From Siphonodentalium dalli (lineage: Eukaryota; Mollusca; Scaphopoda; Gadilida; Siphonodentaliidae), in NCBI GenBank assembly GCA_032622095.1, contig CP136067.1, forward strand, positions 93,858,707-93,922,706: a stretch of DNA of 64,000 bases, written 5' to 3'. The notes under the pieces were generated by a model. It was not told the origin of the DNA. It worked only from the letters and a program-made list of their open reading frames with translations, and made no database searches. Both the position numbers and the translations under genes were made by a program. How positions within the stretch are numbered: the first letter of the stretch is position 1; each line of letters starts with the position of its first letter. This document shows positions 30,201-35,439 of this stretch, in pieces.

Positions 30201-33200
30201 AAAAAATCATTGTTATCTGTTTGTAGTGTATAGCAAAGAACTGGAGGCTGATGTGTCATCAGATACTTCAGGGGACTTCCGAAAACTACTGGTTGGATTG
30301 CTGCAAGCCAATCGTGATGAAAGTAAAGAGTTTGATAGAAACAAAGCGAAACAAGATGCCAAGGCTCTGCTCGATGCTGGAGAAGCTAAGTGGGGCACAG
30401 ACGAGTCAAGATTTAACGTCATCCTTGTCGCCCGCAGCTACGCTCAACTCAGAGCAACATTCCAAGAATACGCAAAACTAGCCAACAAAGATATTGACGA
30501 TACGATAAAGAGCGAGTTGGGTGGGGATGTTAGGGACGGCATGCTGTCTGTCGGTAGGTTTATATACAGATTTCTTTATTGTTTTTTGTATTATTGTCTT
30601 CATATCAGCCATGAGCAATGGGGGGTTGTGCCACATTGTACTGGGCACACTAAAAGGGTACCTTGCCTTGCACACCGGAAGCAATAAATCATGCTAATGA
30701 TATGCACAGACAATCTACTGTCAGAGTAGTTTTAGAACGGTCAGATAGAGAAATAAAACATGAGGGAAACCCAAAAGACTCAATGTTTAGCAAATGATTT
30801 TTTAAACGTTGTGATCCTACATTATTATTATAGAATTATACACATATGTGTTCTTACTTGTATGTGTAGATGGGGGCACTTGAGTCCCTGATAACATGGA
30901 ACTCAAACCAGAAATAGATTGTATATGTCATTGCCAAGCCTGGAAATGGTGTGTCTGTCATTTGCAGAATTAGGTCCCCAGAGGGGTATATTTATTTATG
31001 CTATCCCGCATAGTGGGCTAGCATCACCAAATTCACCCTCTGGGAGCCTCATTCTGTTCAGGCCTCAATCTTATCTTCTGTAAATTAGGGAATATAGAAA
31101 CTGAACAGAAGGGAAAAAATAACTAAAACAATGTTATTTTGAGACCAGAAGATGAGGCCTAAGCAAAATGAGTAAATTTGGTTATGCTAGCCCATTGTGC
31201 AGGGTAGCGTCACTAAATTCACCCAATGGGGACCTCATTCTGCAAATGTCAAGACATTTTTTCCAGACTTGGTCCTTGCAGTAAAATATATCGCGATGGA
31301 GTCGTGCAATTTCTGTGAATATTAATGACTGGTGCTTCCTGAAATTTTGTGAAAACCCTGTGCCAGTGCATTCTCTTATATATGTGAGTCTCCCATAAGG
31401 AGCCTCACATATATAAGAGATTACATTGTCCTAACAATATTACCTTGATCTTGTAACGCAGTGCATTCTCTTAGATATGCGAGACTCCCTATGGGAAAAA
31501 GTTACTAAAAACAATATAAATTTTTGACTAGATGCTTACCAGAAGATGAGGCCTAAGCAGAATGAGGTCCCCAGAGGGTGAATTTAGTGATGCTAGACTG
31601 CTGTGAGGGGTAGCATCACTAAATTCGCCCTCTGTGGACCTCATTCTGCAAGTTACAGATACACTATTTCAAGGCTTGTCCTGGGCCCACTAAAATGATA
31701 CCATGTCTTACACACCAGAAGCAATATATTCTGCTAATGATGGCATTCTGGCTATCAGTAGGTTTATATATGAATTTCTCATTCCATCTTGCATTTTCAA
31801 AATCTCAAGTGTATTATAATCGATATGTTTATCTTCACCAAAATCAACTTTTCAGATTCGATATGCAATAAACTGATGTATGTTAAAGATGATAACATTA
31901 GAATTTAACCCTTTCATCAGTGGAGCTTACTGAAATTTTGCAAAAAACCCTGTGCCAGTGCATTCTCTTATATATGTGAATGTCCCTTAATCTTATATAT
32001 GCGAGCCTTTGCTAGGCTCCCTATGGGAGACTGGCATATATAAGAGAATGCACTGGCACAGGGTCTTTAACACATTCACTGCTGACACCCATTCAATTAC
32101 ATGCAAAAAGTATGAGATAACTCATAGTAGGCAGTGAAAGTGTTAATGCTGTACCAGTGCGGTTCCTGTCATGAAAGGGTTAAACTATATTTCCTAAGAA
32201 CTGACTAATACATCTTATTTTGTTGACAGTGAGGTGTATTCGCAGCAAATCAACACATTTCGCCACAGAACTCCATAAATCAATTAAAGGCCTCGGTACT
32301 GACGATGATACCCTCGTTAGGATAGTCGTATCCCGTAGTGGTGTCGATATGGTGCAAATTAAAGAAGAATTCCAGAAGAATTTCAAGCAGACACTTGGAA
32401 TGTTCATTAAGGTAGGTAGCAATAAATTGGTACAAGGGAAACAAGGGAGACATACTCAGATTGAAGTTCCTAAAAAGGTGAATGATGTGATGGACACCCA
32501 TTGGGGACCTCGATTATGCAATGTGTCATCTGCCAATTTGGGGATATAGAGAATCTATGTGCAGAAGTTTCTCTAGATATTTTATAATAAAGAAACTTTC
32601 CAGAGAAGATGAGGCCTAAGCAGAATGAGATCCCCAGAGGGTGAATTTAGTGATGCTATCCCGCTATGCGGAATAGCATAACTAAATTCACCCTCTGGGG
32701 ATCTGCAAATGACAGGCACCTTATTCTCAGGCCTGAACAATTTCATAAATGTATTTGCCTTGAGATATTTCGGTGAAGTCACTTTGTCTTCATCAGTCTA
32801 CTGTTGACTTATTGGCTGTCACGTGACCATTTGTGTCGGTCATGTGAGAAACATAAGCAACAACTAACTCCCTAATAACCAAACAGGGAGACGTGACTTC
32901 TTCTAATTTGAAACCTCTAGGCTGGTCCCTGATATAGGCCCATACCCATCCAGATAACATAATTAATCAAGTGCCGATTGATAATTAATTTCTAGGGGCT
33001 TTTGGACACTTGATCTATTTATGTGCTCTTTTTGGTGTTACATAGAAAGTAGACTAAATCAACCAACGTATGATAATTTAACACAATAAGCTTGTTGTGA
33101 CAAATACTGCAGATGTATCAGTCCTATTTCATCACCACCCATCACGATGTCAACACCAAATCAGACCAGCGATATCAACATCGAATCGAATCTTGAATAT

Positions 33201-35302
33201 TTCATATTTACTAAAAAAATAGTCTAAAATAGATCTAGAGGGCATTTGAAGCTAATATTAAGCATTGAGTATTATTCAGTAATTATCGACAGGTGTTTTT
33301 TGAAGTACTAACGAAAACTCTCTCTCTTTGAATAACTCCGATTAACTGCATATAATGCTTTGATATTGGAGAATTTTTCATCAACCTTTTTGGTTATTTT
33401 TTTCAGAAATAGATGCTGAATTGCTTGCGTTCTATAGAGCTCTTATGGATGCAAGTTGGTCTGACATTTTGTGTGGAACACGATACCAAATGTCAAACCA
33501 ACTTGCATCCATATTCTACAGAACGCAACATGGATCCATTACTTATATTTACACTCAACTGGCTGATTAAAAGAGCATTTAGTCCCCATTTCCAATATCA
33601 TTCTTGTAACAATATATGAAAGAATTTAGGGGTCGGCATATGACGTCACATGACAAAATTATTCGACGAACCAACGTCCTGCTGTCATGTTCCACACCAC
33701 GAATGCATGTGTGAGTGTAAATATAACGCATTTTATGACATTTATAGAACCACCATTTATTGCTTAGATAAATGTAGATGAGTTTGTGATATTATGAGCA
33801 TTTCGATGATTTGTTTTGGTATATTATTAATGTTATATATTCATAGGATGACACATCTGGTGACTACAGAAGGGCATTGCTAGCATTAACAGGAGACGAG
33901 GGAATGGTCAAGAAATGTAAGTAGAACATCCAGTTATGTTTGTTGTAAAGGTACACTAGTGTTCCATGTATACATACATGCACATTTATTAATCTCATAG
34001 AAAATTTCCATCTTGCACGTTGCTAATTTGGGTCTGCACGCTTATTTTATTTCTACGTCCACCGGAAACTAATGTCAGTAATGTAATCTCTAAACCACCG
34101 ATTCAGACATTCAGGGACCTGCGTCACTAATGTAATCTCTAAACCGCAGATTCAGATGTTCAAGGCCAGGAACCTACATCACTAATATAATATCTAAACT
34201 GCCGATTCAGATGTTCTGTAACCTTCGTCACTAATGTGATCTCTAAACCACCGAATCAGACATTTAGGAACCTACGTCACTAATGTAATCTCTAAAGTAC
34301 CGAATCAGATGTTCAGGAACCTACGTCACTCATGTCATCTCTAAACCACTGAATCATACATTTAGGAACCTACGTCACTAATGTAATCTCTAAACTGTCA
34401 AATCAGACATTCAAGAACCTATGTTATTAATGTAATCTCTAAACTGCTGATTCAGACATTCAGGAACCTTCGTCATTAATGAACCATCATTTCAGATGTT
34501 CAGGAACCTACATCACTAATGTAATATCTAACCCGTCACTTCAGTCTTTCGGATAGGTGCTATCTGGAATGCATGCAGTGGATGAGCTAGACAGTTGTTG
34601 CAGGAATTATTGTACTTACTAGTGAAGAGAATTATGTGCATTTTACGAACATCTATTAAATGGTCAAGGCGTGTTTGATGTTCAAAATCGGGGCACAATC
34701 CATCCATATTTTCCTTGTAAATTTCAGTAATATGAGTTTTTAATGATTACCAATTTTTGAATATGCATCGTGAATTTCCACAGCTCATGTACTAGTTTAT
34801 CCCGTTAGACAAACGTTTATCTATGTTTGAAACAAATTTAAAATCAGAACCGCTTTGGATTAGAGACATGATTGGCGACATAGGTTTCTGTCCCTGATAC
34901 CTCGTGGGGGTATGCACCTTGTGGGGGGGTATGCACCTCGTGGGGGTTTGCACCGGGCGATAGCCCAGCTCTTGTTTTTTGTTTTTGGTGTACATTGTTA
35001 TTTGCATTTCAAAATTGGGGGAATGTATCATTCTACTAGCATCGCCGAAAATCTCAAAGAAATCGACCATTCAATTCCATAGAAAACATCTCTTGAACTA
35101 TGCTCAATTGTAAATATATACTTCTCGATTTGGGATGCAACTATCGGCGATAAACCAACGCAAATGATTTCGCTATCGAGAGTCACTGCATCGAATTTAT
35201 ATATAACAATGACATTGTGTGTCTAAATTGAGCAAGATTATTCTCCAATTCTATTTTATCACCCCACCGGACTGTTTCACATCACTTTAATTTATTTCAG
35301 AG
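93..35302 (+). CDS. Annexin with eight repeats fused to a DZANK1-like N-terminal domain (whole gene, 24 coding exons)
   Basis: Joined exons give 1,099 residues plus a stop, and every exon phase matches its neighbour. Residues about 1-105 resemble the N-terminus of DZANK1 (chitobiase-like beta domain, TTDGSKPSPF core). Residues 105-440 are a low-complexity linker: Ser/Arg-rich, then Gly/Pro-rich, then Lys/Pro-rich. Residues about 441-750 are annexin repeats 1-4, 751-779 an acidic linker, and 780-1099 repeats 5-8, as in annexin A6 (about 670 residues without this N-terminus). Each repeat keeps the type-II calcium loop (GxGTD, or KWGTD in repeats 3 and 7) and the downstream Asp/Glu before the SG motif. 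Annexins bind acidic phospholipid membranes in a calcium-dependent way in the cytosol. No signal peptide or membrane segment is seen. Annexin identity is very secure; the fusion rests on consistent splice phases and the remembered DZANK1 sequence, without transcript evidence. Confidence 0.9.
753..894. repeat. Long inverted repeat (about 55-bp arms)
   Basis: ggatatccacactttttcag...ctgaaaaagtgtggatattc with cgagtgg at the tip, in annexin intron 1. Confidence 0.9.
1064..1292. mobile_element. Family-B MITE
   Basis: taaccctttttatactaaat...tttagtatagaatgggta, with gtctattattcat and gaaatgttcagataataagt inside. Other copies: 35839-36255, 42800-43047, 43861-44197, 45975-46332 and 63487-63957. Confidence 0.8.
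1700..3370. mobile_element. Two family-D MITEs flanking exon 2
   Basis: Copies at about 1700-2170 and 2810-3370 lie on either side of exon 2. The second starts about 30 bp after the exon 2 donor. Both contain the internal cttctgggaagtat segment. Confidence 0.78.
2630..2783 (+). CDS. Annexin gene exon 2: DZANK1-like chitobiase/Fn3-associated beta domain
   Basis: Acceptor ttctttatttcag, donor gtcagt, phase 1 in and phase 2 out. It reads SDDCRIFFTTDGSKPSPF, then a K-Y-x-x-P-F strand, then KRCIKAIAVTR. The F/Y-T-x-D-G-S-x-P turn followed by K-A-I-A-V is the signature of the chitobiase C-terminal / Fn3-associated fold at the N-terminus of DZANK1. This is the exon that identifies the fusion. It is 50 codons long and carries no annexin motif. 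Confidence 0.82.
3475..4200. mobile_element. Interspersed repeat with internal duplications
   Basis: It opens tatgccccgaccctctgaag with a ctgtctgttcttccgtcctt stretch; then three diverged copies of a 190-bp unit (aacatttcagtttgtaacttgg, gatagcacagctcgggg, agagttacggcc) follow. Two more copies occur at 40835-41150. Confidence 0.65.
4575..4800. repeat. AT-rich minisatellite before exon 3
   Basis: Imperfect units of about 23-30 bp around tgacacatttaatatacata, about eight copies, ending some 25 bp before the exon 3 acceptor. Confidence 0.8.
4825..5038 (+). CDS. Annexin gene exon 3: end of beta domain and Ser/Arg-rich linker
   Basis: The first base completes an Arg codon with exon 2, giving AVTRDELKESATVTKTYTV, the last strand of the beta domain. 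The rest is rich in Ser, Asp, Lys and Arg (SDSDTSYRDSRKSPSRKS), a likely disordered segment with many possible phosphorylation sites. Acceptor ttttttcttag, donor gtgagt. An AT-rich minisatellite ends just before the acceptor. Confidence 0.82.
5303..5680. mobile_element. GC-rich TA-flanked MITE
   Basis: TIR ccctgctggacaaaacaagt against cacttgttttgtccagcggg reversed, flanked by TA. The inside is made of ccgcggtgtac-like units of alternating orientation, in sharp contrast to the AT-rich intron. Tc1/mariner-like by its TA target. Confidence 0.87.
5782..6045. mobile_element. Family-A MITE (tatatatgcgag hairpin)
   Basis: TTAACCCTTCCATG...CATGAAAGGGTTAA ends, with one or two palindromes on ccaatgcattctcttatata. 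Other copies in the window: 8267-8438, 9835-10289, 13361-13598, 17758-18012, 22960-23152, 26019-26251, 26808-27120, 31322-31495, 31905-32183, 37876-38139, 42413-42630 and 51012-51247. Confidence 0.87.
6095..6200 (+). CDS. Annexin gene exon 4: Ser/Lys linker
   Basis: Acceptor ctttttcag, donor gttagt, phase 0 in and 1 out. It reads SKSPSRKFKNSAPKEAWAS followed by NGFHDTNSGAFNDTPPG. The RKFKNS...W stretch is reminiscent of the segment after the beta domain in DZANK1 (weak). Its last 30 or so bases and its donor are copied four more times downstream. Confidence 0.75.
6160..6840 (+). repeat. Tandem array (about 157 bp, 5 copies) of the exon 4 end and donor
   Basis: The phrase caaattcaggggctttca...ccaccaggttagttattg recurs with donors at 6201, 6359, 6517, 6674 and 6829. 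The first copy is the real exon end; the others gain a TTAATCA insertion or decay. All keep gttag. Confidence 0.92.
7117..7405 (+). mobile_element. tRNA-derived SINE
   Basis: Box A-like tggctcagtagg at 7131 and box B-like ggttcaaatcc at 7192 have the spacing of a tRNA head; a tRNA-unrelated body follows and an (AATC)n tail near 7390. Bivalve and gastropod genomes carry SINEs of this build. It lies in the intron before exon 5. Confidence 0.8.
7501..7685 (+). CDS. Annexin gene exon 5: Gly/Pro-rich linker
   Basis: Acceptor tattctttcag, donor gtaggt; the first two bases complete an Ala codon. It encodes 61 residues rich in Pro, Gly, Gln and Tyr (PEGPFNPTNYSGTQINVWG, later GQPVQPASPYPVQYGY). Tails of similar composition precede the core of annexins A7 and A11, but no homology is claimed. 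Confidence 0.78.
7793..8194 (+). mobile_element. 402-bp MITE with TTAACCCTTTACCCAACA ends
   Basis: TTAA-bounded, terminal inverted repeat ccctttacccaaca. It holds two palindromes of about 70 bp (tctcttatatatgcgag arms) around an AT-rich spacer. A near-identical copy lies inverted at 21345-21744. The TTAA boundary and CCC start recall piggyBac-type MITEs. Confidence 0.9.
8267..8438. mobile_element. Family-A MITE
   Basis: One hairpin of the tatatatgcgag type between degenerate taaactctttcat and ggaagggttaa ends. Confidence 0.8.
8495..8610 (+). mobile_element. tRNA-like SINE copy (second family)
   Basis: tggtccagtgattagtgtgt (box A-like) and gatgagttcgcagtccg (box B-like), then tttcacacaacagtggcttgg. 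It shares head and body with 18475-18580. Confidence 0.6.
8707..8857 (+). CDS. Annexin gene exon 6: linker exon whose 3' end seeds a 90-bp array
   Basis: Acceptor ttttattag, donor gtaagt, phase 0 in and 1 out. It encodes 50 residues; the last 27 (TPEPVAAIEYKQSYDDPP and on to SPGN) recur in the tandem array downstream. Reading past the donor meets a TGA within about 25 bases, so the array is not a simple extension of this exon. Confidence 0.78.
8858..9775 (+). repeat. Coding-like 90-bp minisatellite from the exon 6 end
   Basis: About seven near-identical 90-bp units with donors gtaagtcaa at 9141, 9231, 9321, 9411, 9501, 9591 and 9683, preceded by three or four decayed copies (8858-9140). One unit equals 30 codons, so 9149-9538 stays open and reads TPEPVAAIEYKQSYDDPPLT and on. 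The unit at 9501 has a TAA in place of GAA (9535), and the unit at 9591 gains two bases. Confidence 0.93.
9835..10289. mobile_element. Family-A MITE with expanded spacer
   Basis: TTAACCATTTCATGG...TCATGAAAGGGTTAA. Between the two hairpins an AT-rich unit (ttttatcattttttcttaca, ttctttaacaa) has expanded to about six copies. One arm of the left hairpin is lost. Confidence 0.85.
10457..10855. mobile_element. Family-F element (about 395 bp)
   Basis: acttaaagatgcatgatcca...gagtacctttaaatt. Other copies: 19613-20000 (partial), 20522-20850, 38356-38775 (reverse), 43045-43318 (reverse) and 51545-51692 (fragment). Weak inverted ends on ttaaagrt. No coding capacity. Confidence 0.8.
10919..11022 (+). 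CDS. Annexin gene exon 7: linker exon of unknown fold
   Basis: Acceptor gtgctaattccag, donor gtaagg, phase 1 in and 0 out. It reads GDFKEQLLHIYAHMLEHA, then KSNGDFRLSVAKPKIGK: a predicted amphipathic helix followed by strands. Not recognised. Confidence 0.75.
11400..11561. repeat. Near-perfect inverted repeat (about 70-bp arms)
   Basis: ataaggattaactgtcatgt...acatgacagttaatccttat around the loop aaaacccgaagggtttt, in the intron after exon 7. Probably a MITE or foldback element. Confidence 0.92.
12148..12223 (+). CDS. Annexin gene exon 8: short linker exon
   Basis: Acceptor ttgtttctacag, donor gtgagt, phase 0 in and 1 out, 25 codons beginning MLEGQFLDDGDCFKLSVVM. With exon 7 it may form one small beta unit, because the pattern FRLSVAKP...FKLSVVMAKP repeats. 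Not recognised. Confidence 0.72.
12560..12965. mobile_element. Family-D MITE (gtgtctgtcatttgcag ends)
   Basis: tgaaatattgtgtctgtcat...tctgcaaatgacagacatcc. Palindromic outer parts (ccccagagggtgaatttagt) around a core with aggtgact and ttctgggagg. Other copies: about 1700-2170, 2810-3370, 24303-24415, 25205-25525, 30938-31260, 32600-32745, 35440-35735, 40222-40485, 46350-46665 and 50676-50935. Fragments at 22104 and 61043. Confidence 0.87.
13361..13598. mobile_element. Family-A MITE, right end decayed
   Basis: aaacccttcatgacgggagc start and two hairpins; the terminal aagggttaa is missing. Confidence 0.75.
14689..14793. repeat. Inverted repeat hairpin
   Basis: gatattattggcctgatatc...gggcctaatatc with cttcgaccttcggtctc at the tip. 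Confidence 0.82.
14885..15100. mobile_element. Family-E hairpin MITE
   Basis: tacagtaatgccctaat...agggcattactgta ends, arms of about 100 bp nearly perfect (gggtaacttttcaggattta) with ggaaagctctc at the tip. It ends 46 bp before the exon 9 acceptor. Other copies: 17235-17320 (short), 28473-28690, 29068-29283, 36636-36852 and 54888-55072. Confidence 0.92.
15147..15407 (+). CDS. Annexin gene exon 9: Lys/Pro-rich linker and first helix of annexin repeat 1
   Basis: Acceptor tcaataaacag, donor gtaagc, phase 1 in and out. It encodes a Pro/Lys stretch (RTPPPSPPPPKPKPKPVEP), then an acidic segment, then NAEQDAECLKKAMKGLG, helix A and the AB loop of annexin repeat 1. The exon break at KGLG|GTDED is the usual break in animal annexins. 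Its 3' end is tandemly copied downstream. Confidence 0.92.
15390..15604 (+). repeat. 57-bp tandem array (4 copies) of the exon 9 end and donor
   Basis: Donors gtaagc at 15408, 15465, 15522 and 15579. Each copy also carries tgttgattttactcag, a passable acceptor, before ggtggggggaatgctatgaa. Confidence 0.93.
15832..16436. mobile_element. 605-bp TIR element with 9-bp direct repeat
   Basis: Inverted ends cagtctctttgaaaagcc and ggctattcaaagagactg extend imperfectly for about 45 bp. tacaaatga flanks both sides (15823-15831 and 16437-16445), a Mutator-like duplication length. An internal relative is at 43320-43865. Confidence 0.82.
17235..17320. mobile_element. Family-E hairpin, centre deleted
   Basis: Only the outer 43 bp of each arm remain, joined at the gaattc centre. 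Confidence 0.9.
17659..17753 (+). CDS. Annexin gene exon 10: annexin repeat 1
   Basis: Begins GTDEDMITNILPYRSNTQRQ and ends YKTMFGE. It carries the calcium-loop Thr-Asp and the R-S-N-x-Q-R-Q motif of repeat 1. 95 bp, phase 1 in and 0 out, identical in length to the matching exon of module 2 (26317-26411). Donor gtcagt. Confidence 0.96.
17758..18012. mobile_element. Family-A MITE abutting the exon 10 donor
   Basis: Its TTAA begins five bases after the exon end at 17753, so the last base of the gtcagt donor is the first T of the element boundary. Confidence 0.8.
18309..18390. repeat. Short tandem repeat
   Basis: gagggaggtgtctgagtgat alternating with a ggtacctgag version, four copies of about 22 bp, inside an annexin intron. 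Confidence 0.8.
18475..18580 (+). mobile_element. tRNA-like SINE copy (second family)
   Basis: tggtctagtggttagcgcgt and agatgagttcacagccc, then tttcctacaacatgtggcttgg. Not a functional tRNA: no complete cloverleaf can be drawn. Confidence 0.6.
18751..18864 (+). CDS. Annexin gene exon 11: end of repeat 1, start of repeat 2
   Basis: SLIKALEGELSGNFLDTCKA, then APAEYDAYLLRKAIK. The Glu of GELSG is the distal calcium ligand of repeat 1. 114 bp, the same length as 27750-27863. Acceptor tttattccag, donor gttagt. Confidence 0.96.
19308..19402 (+). pseudogene. Broken duplicate of exon 12 (acceptor and exon start)
   Basis: tctatttttatcacgcag is repeated 77 bp apart. The upstream copy starts GGCGTGGGAACGGATGACGA at 19326 and codes GVGTDDDVLIEML but then has TGA where the true exon has CGA, and it stops before any donor. 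The cause is a local tandem duplication that has since decayed. Confidence 0.88.
19403..19493 (+). CDS. Annexin gene exon 12: annexin repeat 2
   Basis: GLGTDDDVLIEILCTRSNAQ, then YKE. 91 bp, as in module 2. A broken copy of its acceptor and first two-thirds lies 77 bp upstream. Confidence 0.96.
19613..20850. mobile_element. Two family-F copies around a 31-bp array
   Basis: Copies at 19613-20000 and 20522-20850 flank the tandem array at 20225-20450, in the intron between exons 12 and 13. Confidence 0.75.
20225..20450. repeat. About 31-bp tandem repeat in an annexin intron
   Basis: Units around gattatatttcaatggatta, about seven copies with drift. No coding or splice relation seen. Confidence 0.82.
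20945..21271 (+). CDS. Annexin gene exon 13: end of repeat 2, all of the 2-3 connector, most of repeat 3
   Basis: 327 bp. YNKDLEKDIISDTSG closes repeat 2 (Asp ligand); AKALYEAGEKKWGTDESRF is the start of repeat 3; SEFSGNVLSGMKTI follows with its Glu ligand. Its length and phases equal those of 30227-30553, evidence that the two modules arose by duplication. Confidence 0.97.
21345..21744 (-). mobile_element. 400-bp MITE, inverted near-identical copy of 7793-8194
   Basis: Reading the minus strand gives the same sequence as 7793-8194 with few differences, mostly in the AT-rich spacer. This implies recent movement of the family. Confidence 0.9.
22227..22408 (+). CDS. Annexin gene exon 14: end of repeat 3 and start of repeat 4
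   Basis: VRCIRNKAGHFARQLMKTMK, then GMGTDDDTLVRICVSR, then the long helix MVQIKEEFEKENSQ. 182 bp, matching 32230-32411. Acceptor gttattacag, donor gtaagt. Confidence 0.97.
22460..23222. mobile_element. Nested cluster of three MITE families
   Basis: A family-B element (ttaaccctttctatactgaa, 22460) is followed at its end by a family-C type element (tttcagtgccagg...ctggcactgaaagagttaa, 22692-22954). A family-A hairpin (22960-23105), a second family-C end and a family-B right end (to 23222) follow. The order suggests repeated insertion into TTAA ends. Confidence 0.75.
23358..23788. mobile_element. Non-autonomous hAT-type element
   Basis: Terminal repeats tagtgatgtgcagtttt and aaaactgcacatcacta; flanks ctgataat and ctgatagt look like an 8-bp duplication with one change. 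Inside are subterminal ggttttggttt runs. In the intron before exon 15. Confidence 0.87.
24098..24176 (+). CDS. Annexin gene exon 15: end of repeat 4
   Basis: DDISGDYQKVILSLVTGG, then a Pro-rich tail. The second Asp is the distal calcium ligand of repeat 4; S-G-D-Y-x-x-x-L is the usual C-terminal annexin signature. Phase 0 in and 1 out. Confidence 0.95.
24303..24415. mobile_element. Family-D MITE, short hairpin form
   Basis: ggacatttgcagaatgagtt...ggggacctcattctgctta. Confidence 0.8.
24725..24975. repeat. Two-copy tandem duplication (about 120 bp)
   Basis: tgtaccgcaattatttcgta...gggacctgagaaacgcaa is present twice in direct order, with an ACATGT insertion in the second copy. Confidence 0.85.
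25113..25198 (+). CDS. Annexin gene exon 16: acidic linker between the two annexin modules
   Basis: 29 residues with a Glu-rich, probably helical segment (TEEELDEEVRMESEEVQ). Annexin A6 has a linker in the same place. Acceptor cctctatacag, donor gtaaga. Confidence 0.88.
25205..25525. mobile_element. Family-D MITE directly after exon 16
   Basis: Begins seven bases after the exon end (25198) with a truncated left end. Confidence 0.8.
25858..25939 (+). CDS. Annexin gene exon 17: start of repeat 5
   Basis: EDPTVMPADPFDVETDCEVL, then KKAMKGF: helix A and the first half of the calcium loop of repeat 5. Phase 0 in and 1 out. Acceptor attttgtag, donor gtaggt. Confidence 0.93.
26019..26251. mobile_element. 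Family-A MITE
   Basis: TTAACCATTCCGTGACTGG...GCCATGAAAGGGTTAA with two hairpins, directly after exon 17. Confidence 0.82.
26317..26411 (+). CDS. Annexin gene exon 18: annexin repeat 5
   Basis: GTDEKAIITCLCYRSPEQRV, then YKTKFGK. 95 bp. Same phases as exon 10. Confidence 0.96.
26808..27120. mobile_element. Family-A MITE, three hairpins
   Basis: The gccaatktattcacttatat hairpin is present three times and the right end tcatggaagggttaa is intact; the left end is lost. Confidence 0.75.
27178..27480. mobile_element. Interspersed repeat with a (GTGA)n end
   Basis: A gtgagtgagtgagtgaatga run joins a 280-bp stretch that is more GC-rich than the intron around it (cccaatgcccgggatagc...). The microsatellite end suggests the tail of a retroposon. 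Class unknown. Confidence 0.5.
27750..27863 (+). CDS. Annexin gene exon 19: end of repeat 5, start of repeat 6
   Basis: DLVKELKSETSGNF carries the distal Glu ligand; then APDFDAVQIKKAVK. 114 bp, as in exon 11. Confidence 0.96.
28473..28690. mobile_element. Family-E hairpin MITE upstream of exon 20
   Basis: Full-length, arms nearly identical; 249 bp before the exon. Confidence 0.92.
28940..29030 (+). CDS. Annexin gene exon 20: annexin repeat 6
   Basis: GLGTDDQALVEVICTRTNDQ, then ESYKN. 91 bp. A long hairpin transposon of the same family lies on each side (28473-28690 and 29068-29283), the second only 37 bp after the donor. Confidence 0.96.
29068..29283. mobile_element. Family-E hairpin MITE downstream of exon 20
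   Basis: Full-length, 37 bp after the exon donor. Confidence 0.92.
30227..30553 (+). CDS. Annexin gene exon 21: end of repeat 6, connector, most of repeat 7
   Basis: YSKELEADVSSDTSGDF, then LLDAGEAKWGTDESRFNVIL, then IKSELGGDV. 327 bp, strongly similar to exon 13 in protein sequence. Acceptor ctgtttgtag, donor gtaggt. Confidence 0.97.
30938..31260. mobile_element. Family-D MITE
   Basis: gcctggaaatggtgtgtctg...ctcattctgcaaatgtcaag. Confidence 0.82.
31322..32183. mobile_element. Family-A and family-D MITEs in tandem
   Basis: A truncated family-A element (31322-31495) runs into a family-D hairpin (31535-31675); another family-A element lies at 31905-32183 and ends 46 bp before the exon 22 acceptor. 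Confidence 0.78.
32230..32411 (+). CDS. Annexin gene exon 22: end of repeat 7 and start of repeat 8
   Basis: VRCIRSKSTHFATELHKSIK, then GLGTDDDTLVRIVVSRSG. 182 bp. Acceptor ttttgttgacag, donor gtaggt. Confidence 0.97.
32600..32745. mobile_element. Family-D MITE
   Basis: gaggcctaagcagaatgaga...gatctgcaaatgacaggcac; one arm is shortened. Confidence 0.8.
33424..33529. repeat. Inverted repeat (about 42-bp arms)
   Basis: ttgcgttctatagagc...ggatgcaagttggtctgaca against tgtcaaaccaacttgcatcc...agaacgcaa. In the intron before exon 23. Confidence 0.85.
33847..33916 (+). CDS. Annexin gene exon 23: end of repeat 8, C-terminus
   Basis: DDTSGDYRRALLALTGDEG, then MVKK and the first base (T) of the stop codon. 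Donor gtaagt. The short tail after the last annexin helix is normal for the family. Confidence 0.93.
34075..34540. repeat. About 52-bp tandem array in the last annexin intron
   Basis: Units around tcactaatgtaatctctaaa and cagacattcaggaacctacg, about nine copies. The array begins about 160 bp after the exon 23 donor, so it does not include it. Confidence 0.87.
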
Positions 35303-35439
35303 ACATTCCGTTCATCAATACTGAAGCATTACCTCAGCTATGGATGACGTCAGAACAGAAGATCTCCTGCTCCATTCAAATAGCGAAACCCATGACAGCT
35401 CACCAAAATCAAGATTTTAATTCAGTTAGGAGACTACAG

